64,000 nucleotides of DNA, from assembly GCA_012932295.1 (NCBI GenBank), contig JAAONU010000002.1, forward strand, positions 35,399,521-35,463,520. The letters are read 5' to 3'. The DNA comes from Cyclina sinensis (taxonomy: Eukaryota; Mollusca; Bivalvia; Venerida; Veneridae). The notes below the pieces were generated by a model, which was not told the origin of the DNA, did no database searches, and saw nothing but the letters and a program-made list of their open reading frames with translations. Below, piece by piece: positions 22,601 to 35,450 of this stretch; position 1 is the first letter of the stretch, and each line of letters opens with the position of its first letter. The translations under genes and the position numbers were made by a program.

Positions 22601-25600
22601 ACGGCATACATGCCAATTTTGCCGCACAAAGAGCATTTCTCTAGACTAAATGTTTCAATTAAATTCGCTACAAAAATTTCATTTACGGATTTCAATATTC
22701 GCCGTAAATCCCTTTTAATCGCATTTCAAACAGATTGTTAATATAACCGCGATAGGGGTAAACACGTAGGTAGGCTAATCAATAGTTCAAATATTGACCC
22801 AATACACAGTAGAAGTGGGGAGGTATTGTATTTGTGATAAATAGTTTTCAGCTATCACTATATCTGTTGTTATATCTCGAGAGCTTTGCAACTTAAGGAT
22901 GAAAATTTTCACGTATACAATGAAAGTCTTAAGACATATATTGATAGAAGTTTGAAATCAATACAAATATGAACATTCATTGTTGTTGTAAATATAAATG
23001 AGTGTAATAAACTATAAAGGCTTTTAAATAGATCAGACATTATAGAAAACGTACATGAAATATTGTATTCAAAAGAGAACAACAGCTCACAATAGGACCA
23101 CAAATGGGCTTATTTAATATATCTGAGAACAATCATTTATCATTGTATAATGTATTGCTACAGACAATGCCTTAATTGGTAATGTCTCTATGTGTGTGTG
23201 TGTGTGTGCGTGTGCGTGTGTGTGTGTGTGTGTTTTCATTCTTTTCTTTCAAAATGGTTGTCTAACGTGAAATTTGGCATGACTGAATAGTTTCCCTATC
23301 GTTAAACCTGACTGAACATTTGTCACTTTTTCGTTTTTCAGCGTTCCTGAACCACACGAAAGTGCAATGGGGTAAGTGAAAGACGTTGCAATTTTCCTGA
23401 AAGAATTTTTTTATTAAGATTCGCAGTATTGGTCTATGTTACGTAAATAAATCAGTAATAGTAAAAGAGGTGGAAGGCATATTTTTCGGAAGCCTATAAA
23501 AAGTAGGGGAAAAACGTGTCAGGAAAAACCACAGTCAAAAAACACAGCCTCATTACACAGTCAAAAGTAGACGAAACGATAACATAAATTCATTTATAGA
23601 TCAATTAAAAAAAGGGGGACATCACCAACAATTAACGAAAATGAGAACCCGTTGGTTATGACTCAGAAATTTTGCATACGAAAACTAAACTCTACAGAAA
23701 AGTGTTTATTTTGCCCTATTATAAATTCAGCAATGCTGTACAAGTTTTAAACTAAAAAAAATAATAAAATAGAACAATGTAGTTGAAAATTTGGATTTGG
23801 ACATGAAAGGATAATCAAATTTCAAACTGATATGATTGAAGAAATACTGGTTTAATACAAAAAAAATCATATGTATTTCTTTTATTTTCAGGCCTGTTAT
23901 GATCAACAAGACATTTCCTGCCGAGCACCCCTATACCTCACACATGCCAAGAACTGCCATGTTTCCAAAATTTGACAGTGATATGGACCCTAAAAGAGGC
24001 GTGGCAGCCAGAAACGAAAAGCCAATCAGCGACGAGATGCCAGCAAATGCATATAATGTACAGATTATACATAAAACCAAAGGTATGGCATCCTTGAGAA
24101 AATTATGGGCGATATTTTTTAATACTGTGGGAATGCGTATGATTATGTTTGGCATTTTGTCAACATTCAGTTGACTTTTTGTGTTGAGCAAATTGAAAAT
24201 TTTGTAAAAGACTTGAACAAAATTTACCCTTTCACCTGCTAAATAAACGATTTGTCTTATTTTATTTTTATTTTAATAGACCTGTCACATAACGCCGCGA
24301 GTTAAATATATATATTTTACAACTTGAATCAAGTGAACACAAAGTATAGATGACCGAAAATGTCATTTATTTTACAATGAGAACACAACTAACACAAAGT
24401 ATGTTCCTTAATTATGCGCAGAAGAAATTTATGTATATATTATTTTATAATATTGCCAAACACATGGATAGGAATAACGACCTTTTTGTTGTCTAATTAT
24501 CTTGACTAAGGCATATACACACATGTATTAAACCATAATGAATTACTGCAATGTGCATACCAAACAAATCTTTGAAAAAAAGTTATTCGTGAAATCTTGC
24601 GGCTTCTATTTGCAAACTTTTTATGATCTATATTAGTAGCATAGGTATATAGATTTTATCAAGTCAACTCCATTTTAAAGTAATGTATCCAATATGCACG
24701 ATGCTTCCTTTTTTCTGTGGCGTGTCCATTTCAAAGACGTCTTTTCAGCAGATCTGTATTTTGTTAATTCAACAACCTTATATGCATTGTAATTCATTCA
24801 TTCAACTTCTGTAGGTTTTGGAGACAGAAGAGAAATCCAAGATCTGCCGAAGAACTCTGAAAAGAAAGCCCTAGAATGGGTCGGAGAACATGGATTCAAT
24901 CAGGTAGGGTTCTGCAGATTGCATTGTATATTATGCTGACACCCCATCTGTAGCCGTTTACATTCTTGTCTTTGATTAAAGTAGCAGTTATTTGAAGAAT
25001 TCGAAAATATAAGCTACTCTGTATTAGAAATTTCCATACATATTTACATTGATACCATAGTTTCGTAGCAAATCAAAGTGTTCTGAGAACTTTAGATTAT
25101 CTTGCACCATATACTACTTCTTACTAAGAAAATACAATCATGTGTTTGACAATATAATGCTCTGTTCTTTTAACTAACTCAATAAAAACTGATTCTTAAT
25201 TACTTTTTGGTTGAACATTAAGGTGCATTTCATCTCAGATTATGTACAAATGTAATTAACTACAAAATATTTTTGTTGTATTGTTTTATAGCTTGTCAAG
25301 GTCCACAGTGGGACACAGCAGTATTACCCTGTTCCACTAAAAGTTGTTGCCCCAAATTTGCAGTCACGCACTGGAGACATGAAGGTCAATTTGCTCACGG
25401 CAAACTCCTTACGAAACATAGAGAGGGACCAGTGGCAAACCACCTACGACCGAAGCCATACTGGTCTTGGTCCTGCCAACCCAAACAAACTGGACAATCT
25501 GCAGGAAAAATCAATGTTTTATAACACACATGGAATTCAAGATGACGCCATTGTACGTGGCTTTATGAGTAACTCATATATAAATAAACTGGAAATGCCG

Positions 25601-28346
25601 TTTGAATCTCTATATTTGAAAATCTTTACGATAAAGTATTTTAGAAAAAGTCTCACTTCATTAAATGAGATTTGATGAAATAAGTTCATTTCAATACTTT
25701 GGGAGACATAACACTGCCTTTTGTAAAAATGCAAAACACTTAAACGTTGAGACAAATAAAATATCTTAAAAATCTGAATTTCAATATCATGAGTTCCATT
25801 AAAATATTTATTGTATATTACAGTATCCTCGCTCAGTCAACACTTTCGATCCGCCTCGACCATTTGAAGGCCGGATTGCCCGCACGCTGATTCCAAAACC
25901 ACCTCAAATGAAGACAGCAGAGAAAGCAAACGCTCCAGAAAATCCAAACTATATCAGGTAACCCCATGCCTTGTTGTATCAAGGGCATATTCTGATTGAT
26001 ACAGAATTCTTTAAAAGACTTAAAGAAAATACAATTTAGTATTTTTAAAAAAAATAATTGGAGACACGAAAGTCTGTGTCTTAAACACAGGTACGGCAGG
26101 ACTCTTAAGATTTTGTTTATCTGTCACGGTTTTTAGAAAATGCATCACCGTCGTTTGATAATTATTTAGTACGATAAATTAAGGACAGTATGATTTACGA
26201 GTAAACTCGTCAAAACATAATCATAATTTTCAAATTTAAAACAGTTGCTTTTCAGTGAAACATGTCAAAATTGATACGAAGACATATGATATTTGAATAT
26301 AATATATATAATAGAAAGCAACGCAATATTTTAACTTTGGAATACACAACATTTAATCTGGACCACCCGGTTTCTTTTTGGCTTTTTGTGTGGTCACCTA
26401 AGTCAAATGCACAAGAAAAAATAAGGCATATAGCCTCTTGTATCATGAAAGTAACAGATAAAATTTGAACATAGAATGAAGATGCTGTCAGAACGTGAGG
26501 AAGACAGATTGCTGAATGGGAAGGAGTACGCCAGCTTACCTGATGATATAGCCCAGAAGGAAGCTGAAAGGTGGAGAGAGCTTGAGAAAACAGCACATGC
26601 TGATCCGAATATCGAGACGCTTGCAAGATCAAAATCAGAGCCGGATAAAGTCCCGTTTACGCCTGCCGGTAAGTATATTCTCTAGATGACACATGCCATT
26701 AACCACTTTCACATTGCAATTGTATGTCACTAACTAAGTCATTTGTGGTCTCCAATCTAAACGCACCAACTTTATGGCCAACTTTTATTGAATAATAAAT
26801 AAAGTGATCGTATTTGAAATGCACTCTTAAGAGTTGAGGAGTAATGTTAACGTTCTTTTTATCATATTCATTTTATTATTAAAAGCTAAAGATGCGTTTC
26901 AAATAAACAATGTTAATCCTATCTCATGCTTAACTTAATTTGTATATTTAAGGACCACCAGGGGGTCCCGAGGCTCAGTATTTAGAATCAACAAAGAGAG
27001 ATCAACATAAAAACTTCCAAGAAATTGAGGCACAAAACCGATGGAAAGTATTAGACGCACACGGTCCTGGTCATGATATTTCCTCGTTGAACTACAAAAT
27101 GGGACATTCGAGTGAGCCAGAAAAACCAAAAACATTTTATGGTCACGAGGGTAAATACAATGAAGAAAGAGCGGGATTATACAAAACCAGTTACAGTCCC
27201 GAGAGGTTGGCTTACAATATGAATGCGTTAGAAGTGAGTGGTCCAGAGATCATGAACACAATGCATTCTCACATTGATGCGCTGAATCTCCCAACTCGAT
27301 TAAATGGAGATATGAGAGATGCATTTCGTTACAGCAGAACACTGAGCACAAGTCAACCAAACCTTGCCGGAGACCTTAGAGACGGTAAAGACTTGACGAA
27401 ACAACATCTGATGTTAAAGCGAAGCCAGACACAAATTCTACAGCCTACTGTAGAGACATCTCGAGTTAAAGTACAGGAAGGTAATACCATTTTGAAAGAA
27501 AGCACGATGGGTGACAGTTATAACACACGAAAGTTTCTACAAGAATATGAAATAGGAAAATTTTCTAGAAATGAACCTTTACTAGTAATGTCGTCAGCTA
27601 ATCAAAATTTGCACAACGTAAGAAAAGCCAGTTCGACTAAATCGAAAAACGTCAAATTTGCAGACAATATAACTGTTGCACAAAGTCTGGATAGTGGTAT
27701 TTTAAGATTAAGTAGTGCTCCAACACGTGGTTCTCCACGTGTTTACTTTGATACGGATCAAAAACCTGCGACAGAACCAGTAAATACAACACAGTATTCC
27801 AGTACACAAGCCCAGTACAATCCAGAATTTGATAAAGAAACAGAACAGAAGGAAGAGGGTGAAGAAGAGTTTGAAGTTGAAGACACGTCCAATCTACCGA
27901 AAATTAAATTTACAAACATTGAAACCAAGCTTGATGAACGAGACAAAGAGGAGAAACCATTTATCGCTTACTCTAGTGTGCTTCGAAAGCGGCCTGTTAC
28001 CAGTGATCCAAGCACTGAGTACAGGAATGAGTTCAGTAGTAAAGGAACTAATTTCATACCATCCAATTTGCAAAATTCTTTGTCGTTTGATTCTGCTTAC
28101 AAAGCACAGTTCCCAAGCCATCATATAGGCTACAAATATGATCCAAGATTCAACTGGGAACCTGGTCATGGGACCCCTAGACCACAAACCAGTTTGCTTG
28201 AAATACAAAACAGATTTGAAAAGTCGGCAGTAAGAAAGAAATTCCACTCAGAATTCCGAGAAAGTAACCCTGACCTTAGACAAAACATAACAGCCGGGAA
28301 AAAGCATAACTTTTACGGAATAAGTGGACAGTTGTTGCACGGATAA
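19651..28346 (+). CDS. SPMIP4: SPMIP4/C7orf31 homologue, 9 exons, 829 aa
   Basis: Homologue of sperm microtubule inner protein 4 (C7orf31), a component inside flagellar doublet microtubules. Exons: 19651-19775, 22076-22147, 23342-23371, 23892-24082, 24815-24903, 25292-25552, 25824-25957, 26475-26668, 26953-28346. All have GT/AG borders; they total 2490 nt with every phase matching. Family-like blocks: GKPIDQYYRLTQ (exon 2), EHPYTSHMPRTAMFPKF (exon 4), KKALEWVGEHG (exon 5), RNIERDQWQTTYDR with HTGLGP (exon 6), PPRPFEGRIAR (exon 7), and the C-terminal PQTSLLEIQNRFEKSAVRKK with KKHNFYG (residues ~770-829). The first in-frame ATG is 19651, after one short upstream ORF at 19603. At 829 aa it is longer than the roughly 590 aa human protein as I recall it, mainly because exon 9 adds a low-complexity, partly acidic stretch (~430-765). 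No membrane segment or signal peptide. Confidence 0.9.
23191..23233 (+). repeat. (TG)n microsatellite
   Basis: Dinucleotide TG run with three CG interruptions, in intron 2 of the SPMIP4-like gene. Confidence 0.9.
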
Positions 28347-29368
28347 GAACCGATGAACTGATAAAGCAACATCTGTGATAAGGTCTTTTAGCAAAGGTGA
28401 CTGAAAGATTTTGCAAATATCGCTAGGGATATCCGAGCGAATAAGACTATCTAGAGAAACTGCCTTTCACCAGTATTATTTCTGTGTTTCATTGTTTTAT
28501 GGATAAGTATTATTTCTTAAATTGTTTAAACTATTTTTGTTACCTTCAAGTTTGTTCAGGTTGTTGATTAATTGACATTATGTAATTTATGACATTTAAA
28601 CTTTTCTGAGTCTTGACTATGCGGGCATGAAAATTCATTCAATCAAAGTATTTGACTGGGAGAATATGCTTGATCATCTTGTTGTGGATTGTCCAATGTT
28701 TTCTGTTATTTTAGGTTATTTTTGCTCGTTCTAAATGAATACTATATGCTGTTTTGTGACAAAGAAGAAAGCATAAAATTAAAGTCCTTATTACAGACGA
28801 ATGTTGATGTAGAAATTATCTTCGATAAAAAGCTGCTTTTTAAAACGCGTCAAGGACTTTTTTATTTTGAGGATATATCAAAGTATATATATTTATATCA
28901 GTATTTTATTCAGTGTTGTGATTTTGTCATGATCATTATATCTCCTCATTTGGGAAATATTTAGTTTCAATTTAGTATGTAAAGTCTGAACGTACAAACA
29001 GATGGTGTCTTTAATAAGCAAAGGTAGTGTAAGATGATTCTGTGACAAGAAAATGTCAGTAAAAGTAATGAATTCCAGTTTCATCAAAATATCGTTTTTT
29101 CAGTATGTTTGCCTGAACATTTTTACATTTGCCTGTTTGGTTAAGTGCTGTTGTCGTTCCTTATTCTATCCTTCACATTTCTAGTCTTTGTTTACCCGTC
29201 CATTGACGTCAACAGTCCCTTTGATTTCTTGACTATTAGACGTATAAGATTTTATTTTTTGTTTTTTTGTTATAATTTGCTTTATCATATAATGGTTCTC
29301 ATTTCTTCCGGCTGTGTTGTTATTTTGATATGTAATTGCGCCTGTACACTGTGTTAAGGATTTGCTCA

Positions 29369-29374
29369 ATAAAA
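29369..29374 (+). terminator. Candidate poly(A) signal of the SPMIP4-like gene
   Basis: AATAAA in GCTCAATAAAATCATTT, about 1 kb after the stop codon, is the best plus-strand signal downstream. The same sequence is present in the second duplication unit at about 39464-39469, so the duplicated block probably captured the end of this 3' UTR. Confidence 0.4.
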
Positions 29375-29446
29375 TCATTTAAAAAGTATGATTGCTTCTA
29401 AAACTAACATCCCCAGCATTAGGACTGTAGTGGCGGAGTATTATTA

Positions 29447-30626
29447 TCTCCCCGCCAAAGGCGAAGGGGATATTAGAAATGCCCTTCGTCCGTCCGTGCG
29501 TCTGTGCGTCGGTCCGAAACAATTTTGTCTGGAGTATAACTCCAAAACTACTTGAGCGATTTTATTCAAACTTCATACACTGACAGAGCACATTGGTAAG
29601 TAGTGCAGTGTGCAAGTGCAATAACTCTACCTTGCGTTTTTTTAGAGTTATTCCCCTTTATCAGATTTACTTGTTTACATTTTTGTCCGGAGCATAACTC
29701 CAAAACTGCTAAAGGGATTTTATTCAAACTTCATACACTGACAGAGCACATTGGTAGGTAGTGCAGTGTGCAAGAACAATAACTCTACCTTGCCTACTTT
29801 TAGAGTTATTCCTCTTTATCAGAATTACTTGATAAAGTTTGTCCGGAGTATAACTTCAAAACTACTTGAGGGATTTTATTCAAACTTCATACACTGACAG
29901 AGCACATTGGTAGGTAGTGCAGTGTGCAAGAACAATTACTCTCCCTTGCCTATTTTAGAGTTATTTCCCTTTATCAGAATTACTTGATAAATTTTGTCCG
30001 GAGCATAACTCCAAAACTACTTGAGGGATTTTATTCAAATTTCATAGAGCACATTGGTAGGTAGAGCAGTGTGCAAGTCCAATAACTCTACCTCGCCTAT
30101 TTTTTAGAGTTATTCCCCTTTATCAGATTTACTTGTTTACATTTTAAAAATCCCAGCATATACATGTATATCTAATTCTTTAATTCTTGATCTTATTATC
30201 TTATATTAGAAATGGTATCTGTCCGTCCGTGCGTGCGTCCGTTCCAGTTTTGTCCGGAGCATAACTCCAAAACTGCTAAAGGGATTTCCTTCAATCTTCA
30301 TATACTGAAAGAGCACATTTGGAGGAGGTGCAGTGTGTAAGAATAATAACTCTATCTTGCCTCCTTTTAGAATTATTCCCCTTTATCAGATTTAATTGAA
30401 AAACTTTGTCCGAAGCACAACTCCAAAAGTGATTGAGCGATTTTCTTCAAACTTAATACACTGACATAGCACATTGGTAGGAAGTGCAGTTTGCAAGAAC
30501 AATAACTCTACCTTGCCTTTTTTTGTGGGATTTTCTTCAAACATTATTACATTGAGTGTTTGAAAGTACAACCTTCAGGTAGCTTCTTCCCGGCGGGGGG
30601 ATTAACCATGTGTAACATGGCTCTTG
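29447..30626. mobile_element. 1.18 kb repeat insertion, only in unit 1
   Basis: Flanked by TTATTA on both sides (29441-29446 and 30627-30632). The matching site in unit 2 (about 39534-39545) is empty. It starts TCTCCCCGCCAAAGGCGAAG, ends GGCGGGGGGATTAACCATGT then GTAACATGGCTCTTG, and is filled with about six diverged ~155 bp units beginning TTTGTCCGGAGCATAACTCC (29524, 29683, 29838, 29993, 30248, 30405). Non-coding. Confidence 0.75.
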
Positions 30627-30884
30627 TTATTATTAAGTATCTTAATAAATGACTTTGTGTGTGTATCTTTCGAAGTTAAAACATTTCAGTAGAGTTACAG
30701 TTCTGTGGAAGCTGTGTAAGAAACTCTTCACTGATAAAAATGCTTACTTACTAGCTATGGCGGTAACTTTTGTCAAGCTGTAATATAGTCGTGCTTTTTT
30801 GAATATAAACACCATTTTTTATTCGGTTTTTATTATCTTACTATATTTTCACACACAAATTGATGTCCCTCAGCCCGTCCCATT

Positions 30885-31540
30885 TCTTGTCCGGACTATA
30901 ACTTATTCATACATGGAAGGATTTTAAAATACCTTGGGATATTTGTTCATCGACGTGACACGTACAAGATCCAAATCCCTACCTAAGGTCAGGGCCATAG
31001 TGACTTGTAAAATATCTTGATTAAAGACTTTGTCAGGGTAATAACTTCTCCGTCAATAGAATGATTTTCAAAGATCTTGACATGTTTGTTCAATTTGATG
31101 AGACAGTTTGTTGCGTGTACGACCCAGGTCCATAGCTTTAAGGTCAAGGTCACAGTCACTGGTCAAAGGTAAATAGTTTTGTTCATAGACCTTGACTGAG
31201 CCATCACTTTTTCATGCATAGAAGGATTTTGAAATATCTTAGCATGTTTTTTTTTTTCAATTTGGTTGGACTGTCGCTTGTAAAATCCATATCCCTAGAT
31301 TCAAGGTCATATTATGACTTGTCATAGGTAATTAATTTTGATAACAAACTTTTCCCAGTCATAACCTTTTCATGGATAGATTGATTTTGAAATATCCTGG
31401 TATATTTGTTCATCTAGATGTGACAGTGTGCCGGGTTTAAGACCGAGGTCCATCGCTCAAAGGACAAGGTCACTGGTAAATGGTAAAAAATATTGATGAT
31501 AGACCTTGTCAAGGCCATTATTCTCCATGCATGGAAGGAT
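30885..31540 (+). repeat. Diverged ~155 bp tandem units (unit 1)
   Basis: Four or so units with the order TTTGTCC(A/G)G..ATAACTTCTTCATGCATAGA, GATTTTGAAATATCTT, TTTGTTCA, then AAGGTCAAGGTCAC. The same array is at 39795-40440 in unit 2, and related sequence is at 34340-34880 and 45075-45600. Lies 3' of the sulfotransferase copies. Confidence 0.6.
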
Positions 31541-34296
31541 TTTAATTTCTCTTTCAAATATAGTTATTTGCCTTTGTTTGGTTCTTTTGATTTCCTCACA
31601 CATCATAACATCAAATACAATATTCTATTTATTTTCATTTCAACTGTACATGTTTTCACTCAACTGCCATAAAAAGTTTACAATGACCCATTTTACATAC
31701 AAAGCCTTCAATTCTGAAACCAAGCGGACTGTGAAAGTATTCGTCATTTCTATGACAAGTTCTAGTTGTTGTTAACTTATTCGTTCTAAATAAAAATGGA
31801 CAACTGTTTAAAGAAATTCTATGATCCACGTCCTTCAAGGTCATAAGTCATGTTTACATAATGACAATACCTAATAACCAAAAGGACAGATCTTAATATT
31901 TTGGTAAAGATATTAAACACACCAGTGTAATTCGATATGACCATATCTAAAAACATTCTCTTTGAAGAATACTGAGATAATCAAAATGACAGACCTTTAA
32001 AATAATCAAAGTCAATATCATTTGATCTGATGTTAGTTTTAAACAGCCATGTTTGCCTGTCATCATATCCATATAATAAACAGTCTATCAGCACGACCTT
32101 TCGAAGCCTTTCGAGTTGGAAAGCATCTATTTTTGAATATGCTTGTATCATTGCTTCACGTTTCTGGGCTTTTAATTCAGGTCCATATATGACAGAGGTA
32201 TTATAAGCGGCATCAGCTGCTTCGACAATAGCATTATATGTAAATTGTGTATCCTTTGAAAATGGCATATTTATGTTTTTTGATATCAATCCTTCGATTT
32301 GTAGGTTTATCCATGCCCGTAAGTAGAGGTGAAAATGAGATATATTTGATTTTTTGACCATATACAGCGTTTTCCGAAAGTGTGATATTCTACGAGCAAT
32401 GCTTTTTCTTTTATGAGTCAGAAGGTCTGTTTTTAATGGACTCAGAATATTCTTTGACCTCCAATCTTCTTCCGTCAAACTCCAGTCAGATTTTAATGTT
32501 TCTAATTTACCATCTAATGTGTAATTGGCTTCACAAGGAAAACAATTTATGTACATTGGTCTGACGTGTTCATCCATTCTTTTTTCAGTTTCAAACTTAT
32601 CAATAGTGTAGCGGATCATCTCAAGAAATGTAACATCGTGTCCGTATTTTAGGCTCTCAGCCGATGGATTATTTCTATACTGTTTCACTATATATGGTCC
32701 TACCGGCGCCCAGTGACCTTTCGGATAGTAAAACTTATTGCTATATGTTGAAAACAGACGTTCGTAAGGCTCCCGGACAAACATAAATTTGTACGATTCA
32801 TCAACTGTCTTTTCTATATCAAATAACGGCAACATTTTTAATTTCAGTGATGAATTACGTAAACAGTCTTCTATACAATCAAACGCGTTGGACAGTTTTT
32901 CTATTGTGTATGTCGATGCAGCTTTATTAACTCGACAGTACATTGCGGTAAACTGTTCATTTGTTAGAATTCTCCCTTTTTGAAAATCTTCAAATCCTCT
33001 TTGAAAGAATAGCTTTGATTTGTCTATGGGTTCTTTGATATAGTCTTTCGACAGCATAGTGCAGACACGTTGTATTCGCTTTTACCTCAGCTCATTCCGT
33101 GCACGAACATCTCGTAAGTCACACATCTGAAAGTCGAACATATGGCACTTTTTGTCGATATTCATATATAGTATTGTAGACTGAAATATTATTTCATCGA
33201 CAAGACAAGGAAAATATTTTAATCGCTTAAATTTAGTATTCATAGTCATCTATTCTAAATGACTTTTTTCATATTGCACACATAACAGTCAATGATTAAG
33301 TGAACATAGCTTTTCTAAATAAACTACATCCATTTCTTCTTATGCTTGATGAGCTATGAATGAATTAGATTCTATATTAATTTGATAAAAAAGATGTCCC
33401 CTCTGGCGGAGCTTAGCCTTAAACATTGCTTTAAAACTACAACCATTTTATATCTTGTAGCTCAATGTAACCACATGTTTCTGAAATCAACAAAACCATA
33501 TTTCATTCTCGCTTCTGTCTAGTCAGTAGTTTACTGGTTGTGGTCTCCTGATTGTTTCATTGCGGGCGTAGTTGCTGTCGACATTTTGTCGATATTCGAC
33601 AAACTACCAGAGCATTAACCGGTTCTTTTATCCCTTAGTTCCTTTCGAAACTTTTTCTTAAAGCGCCCTCTATTCATGAAAGTTTTTTTCTTTTTGAAGG
33701 AGTGACTTTTTTCAAGCTAGTAAAACTCAAAACAAGCTTTTTTAAATGGAAACCTACGCATATGCTAAAAGAGCTTAGAGAATCTGAAAACAGTTAACCT
33801 TGTTCGATATTTCGTTTCAAACGGATGTTTAACAGTACAAAAAAGCACTATTATGCCGCCGTTTTCCACATCATGTGCAACATCAAATAGCACTGTTTGA
33901 TATGAATGACAACTGCACTTCGAAGAGCAGTTTTCAAATATTCTTAATACATTTTTCCAAAGTCTGCTGTATGTCCCTGAGACTATGCAAGGTTTGAGAA
34001 AAAAAGATTCGTTCCAGAGATGACTTCTACAATGGACTACAATAAATACTGCATTACTTATCAGTAAAATTCCCATCAAATTTATTTCAACCAAATATAG
34101 TGTGTCTTACAAAACATCCATTGTAGTCACTTTTAGACAGGACATGAGTTCCTGACATTGGACAGACATTGCATACACACAGTATTGCACATTTCTGGTG
34201 CTGTACTGGTGCCTCAAAATATAAGTCCCTTAAAATTTAATTCTGTGTTATTTAACTTCATCATTTTATTGGCTTGTTAAATACCCTTATACCTAC

Positions 34297-34333
34297 TGTG
34301 TGTGTGTGTGTTGGGGGGGGGGGGGGGGGGGGC
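34297..34333 (+). repeat. (TG)n followed by a G run
   Basis: A short TG run passes into more than 20 consecutive G. The unit 2 counterpart at 45031-45058 is shorter and interrupted. It lies in intron 2 of the sulfotransferase, beside the site where unit 2 carries the 1.82 kb insertion. Confidence 0.8.
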
Positions 34334-35310
34334 TATACTCGAAACACTTTGTCCTTCGGGCGGTCGGGCTTTCGGTGTGTCTGTCTAAAAACTTGCACGG
34401 GCTCTAACACCATTCTGGATTTTCAAATAACTTAGCACAAATATTGATGAGGCTGTATGTAGTACTCAGGTACCATACTACTATCAAATGCCATGGTCAT
34501 AGGTAGAGGTCAAAGGCCTAAACTGAGTCCTACTTTGTTTGATCTGGATCTAACTTCTCCATGAACAGAGGGATACTCGAATAACTTGGCATTAATATTT
34601 GCCTTGATGAGACAAAACCCAGATTTCTACCTGAATAGTCAAGGTCATACTTACATGCCAAGGGTAGAAATAGAGTGTTTCTTTGTTTGTCTGGGCTTAT
34701 ACCTCACCATGGATTGTGGGATTCTCAAATAACTTAAAATAAATATTATCCAAATATGAAACGGTGTGTAGCAACAACCGCACCTATCCCAAATGTCAAG
34801 GTCACACTTAAAGGTTGTTTATATTTTCATGTTTATGATATAAGTTTGTTATGCATGAAATGATTTTGAAATAAGTTGACAAATGTTAACCTCATTACAG
34901 CCAATTAGTCATAAGATGTCATTTTAATATTAACAATTTAGTCTTTTATAATCAAACACCAAATAAACAATAACATCAGCATTACAACATTAATAGTTTT
35001 CAACAGCAGAATAAAGGATAGATTGCACTGGTCTGAAAATCTTCAGAATATTCCAGTCTGTTTTACTGACATTTTTGGGATAAATCATATAATTCTTACT
35101 TGATATTCCCCCCTTTTCCCTCTGACAAGGCGTTATTTTGGGGGGATTGTTTGGTATTTATTCATATTGTAACTGGATATTTAATTTACTTCTCTATTGT
35201 AAGTAGTAAATGTGGTCCAGGCTTTGTTTATACGAATCCTCCATCCACTGTTGTCATTGCTTGATTGTAACATATGAATATTTCAGAAAAAACTTACAAT
35301 GATGTTAATA

Positions 35311-35450
35311 TCAATATCCCAATGATGATGTAAACGGTTTACATTCCTCATAAATGTCAATATCCAAATGATAATGTAAACGGTTTACATTCCTTATAAA
35401 TGCCAATATCCCAATGATAATGTAAAACGTTTTACATTCCTCATAATCAT
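35311..35450 (+). repeat. Three ~46 bp units with palindromic core
   Basis: Each unit reads AATATC(C)CAATGATRATG then GTAAACGGTTTACATTCC. The core GTAAACGGTTTAC is nearly palindromic, and the third unit has the perfect GTAAAACGTTTTAC. Unit 2 has two copies at 46080-46170. In intron 2 of the sulfotransferase. Confidence 0.7.

Noticed and set aside
31656..31844. 62-codon minus frame present in both units (also 40577-40765)
   Set aside because: Downstream of the sulfotransferase stop, no domain, short; retained by duplication only.
33060..33084. Splicing around the copy 1 stop using the new GAGGTAAAA donor-like site
   Set aside because: No suitable acceptor that would restore the frame before the catalytic motifs was seen; an in-frame nonsense codon is the simpler reading.
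33765..34094. 109-codon minus frame with signal-like N-terminus, also open in the duplicate at 42581-42982
   Set aside because: It lies inside sulfotransferase intron 2. By eye about 14 base differences between copies in ~300 bp give about as many amino-acid changes, so there is no sign of selection for protein. Co-retention reflects the young duplication.
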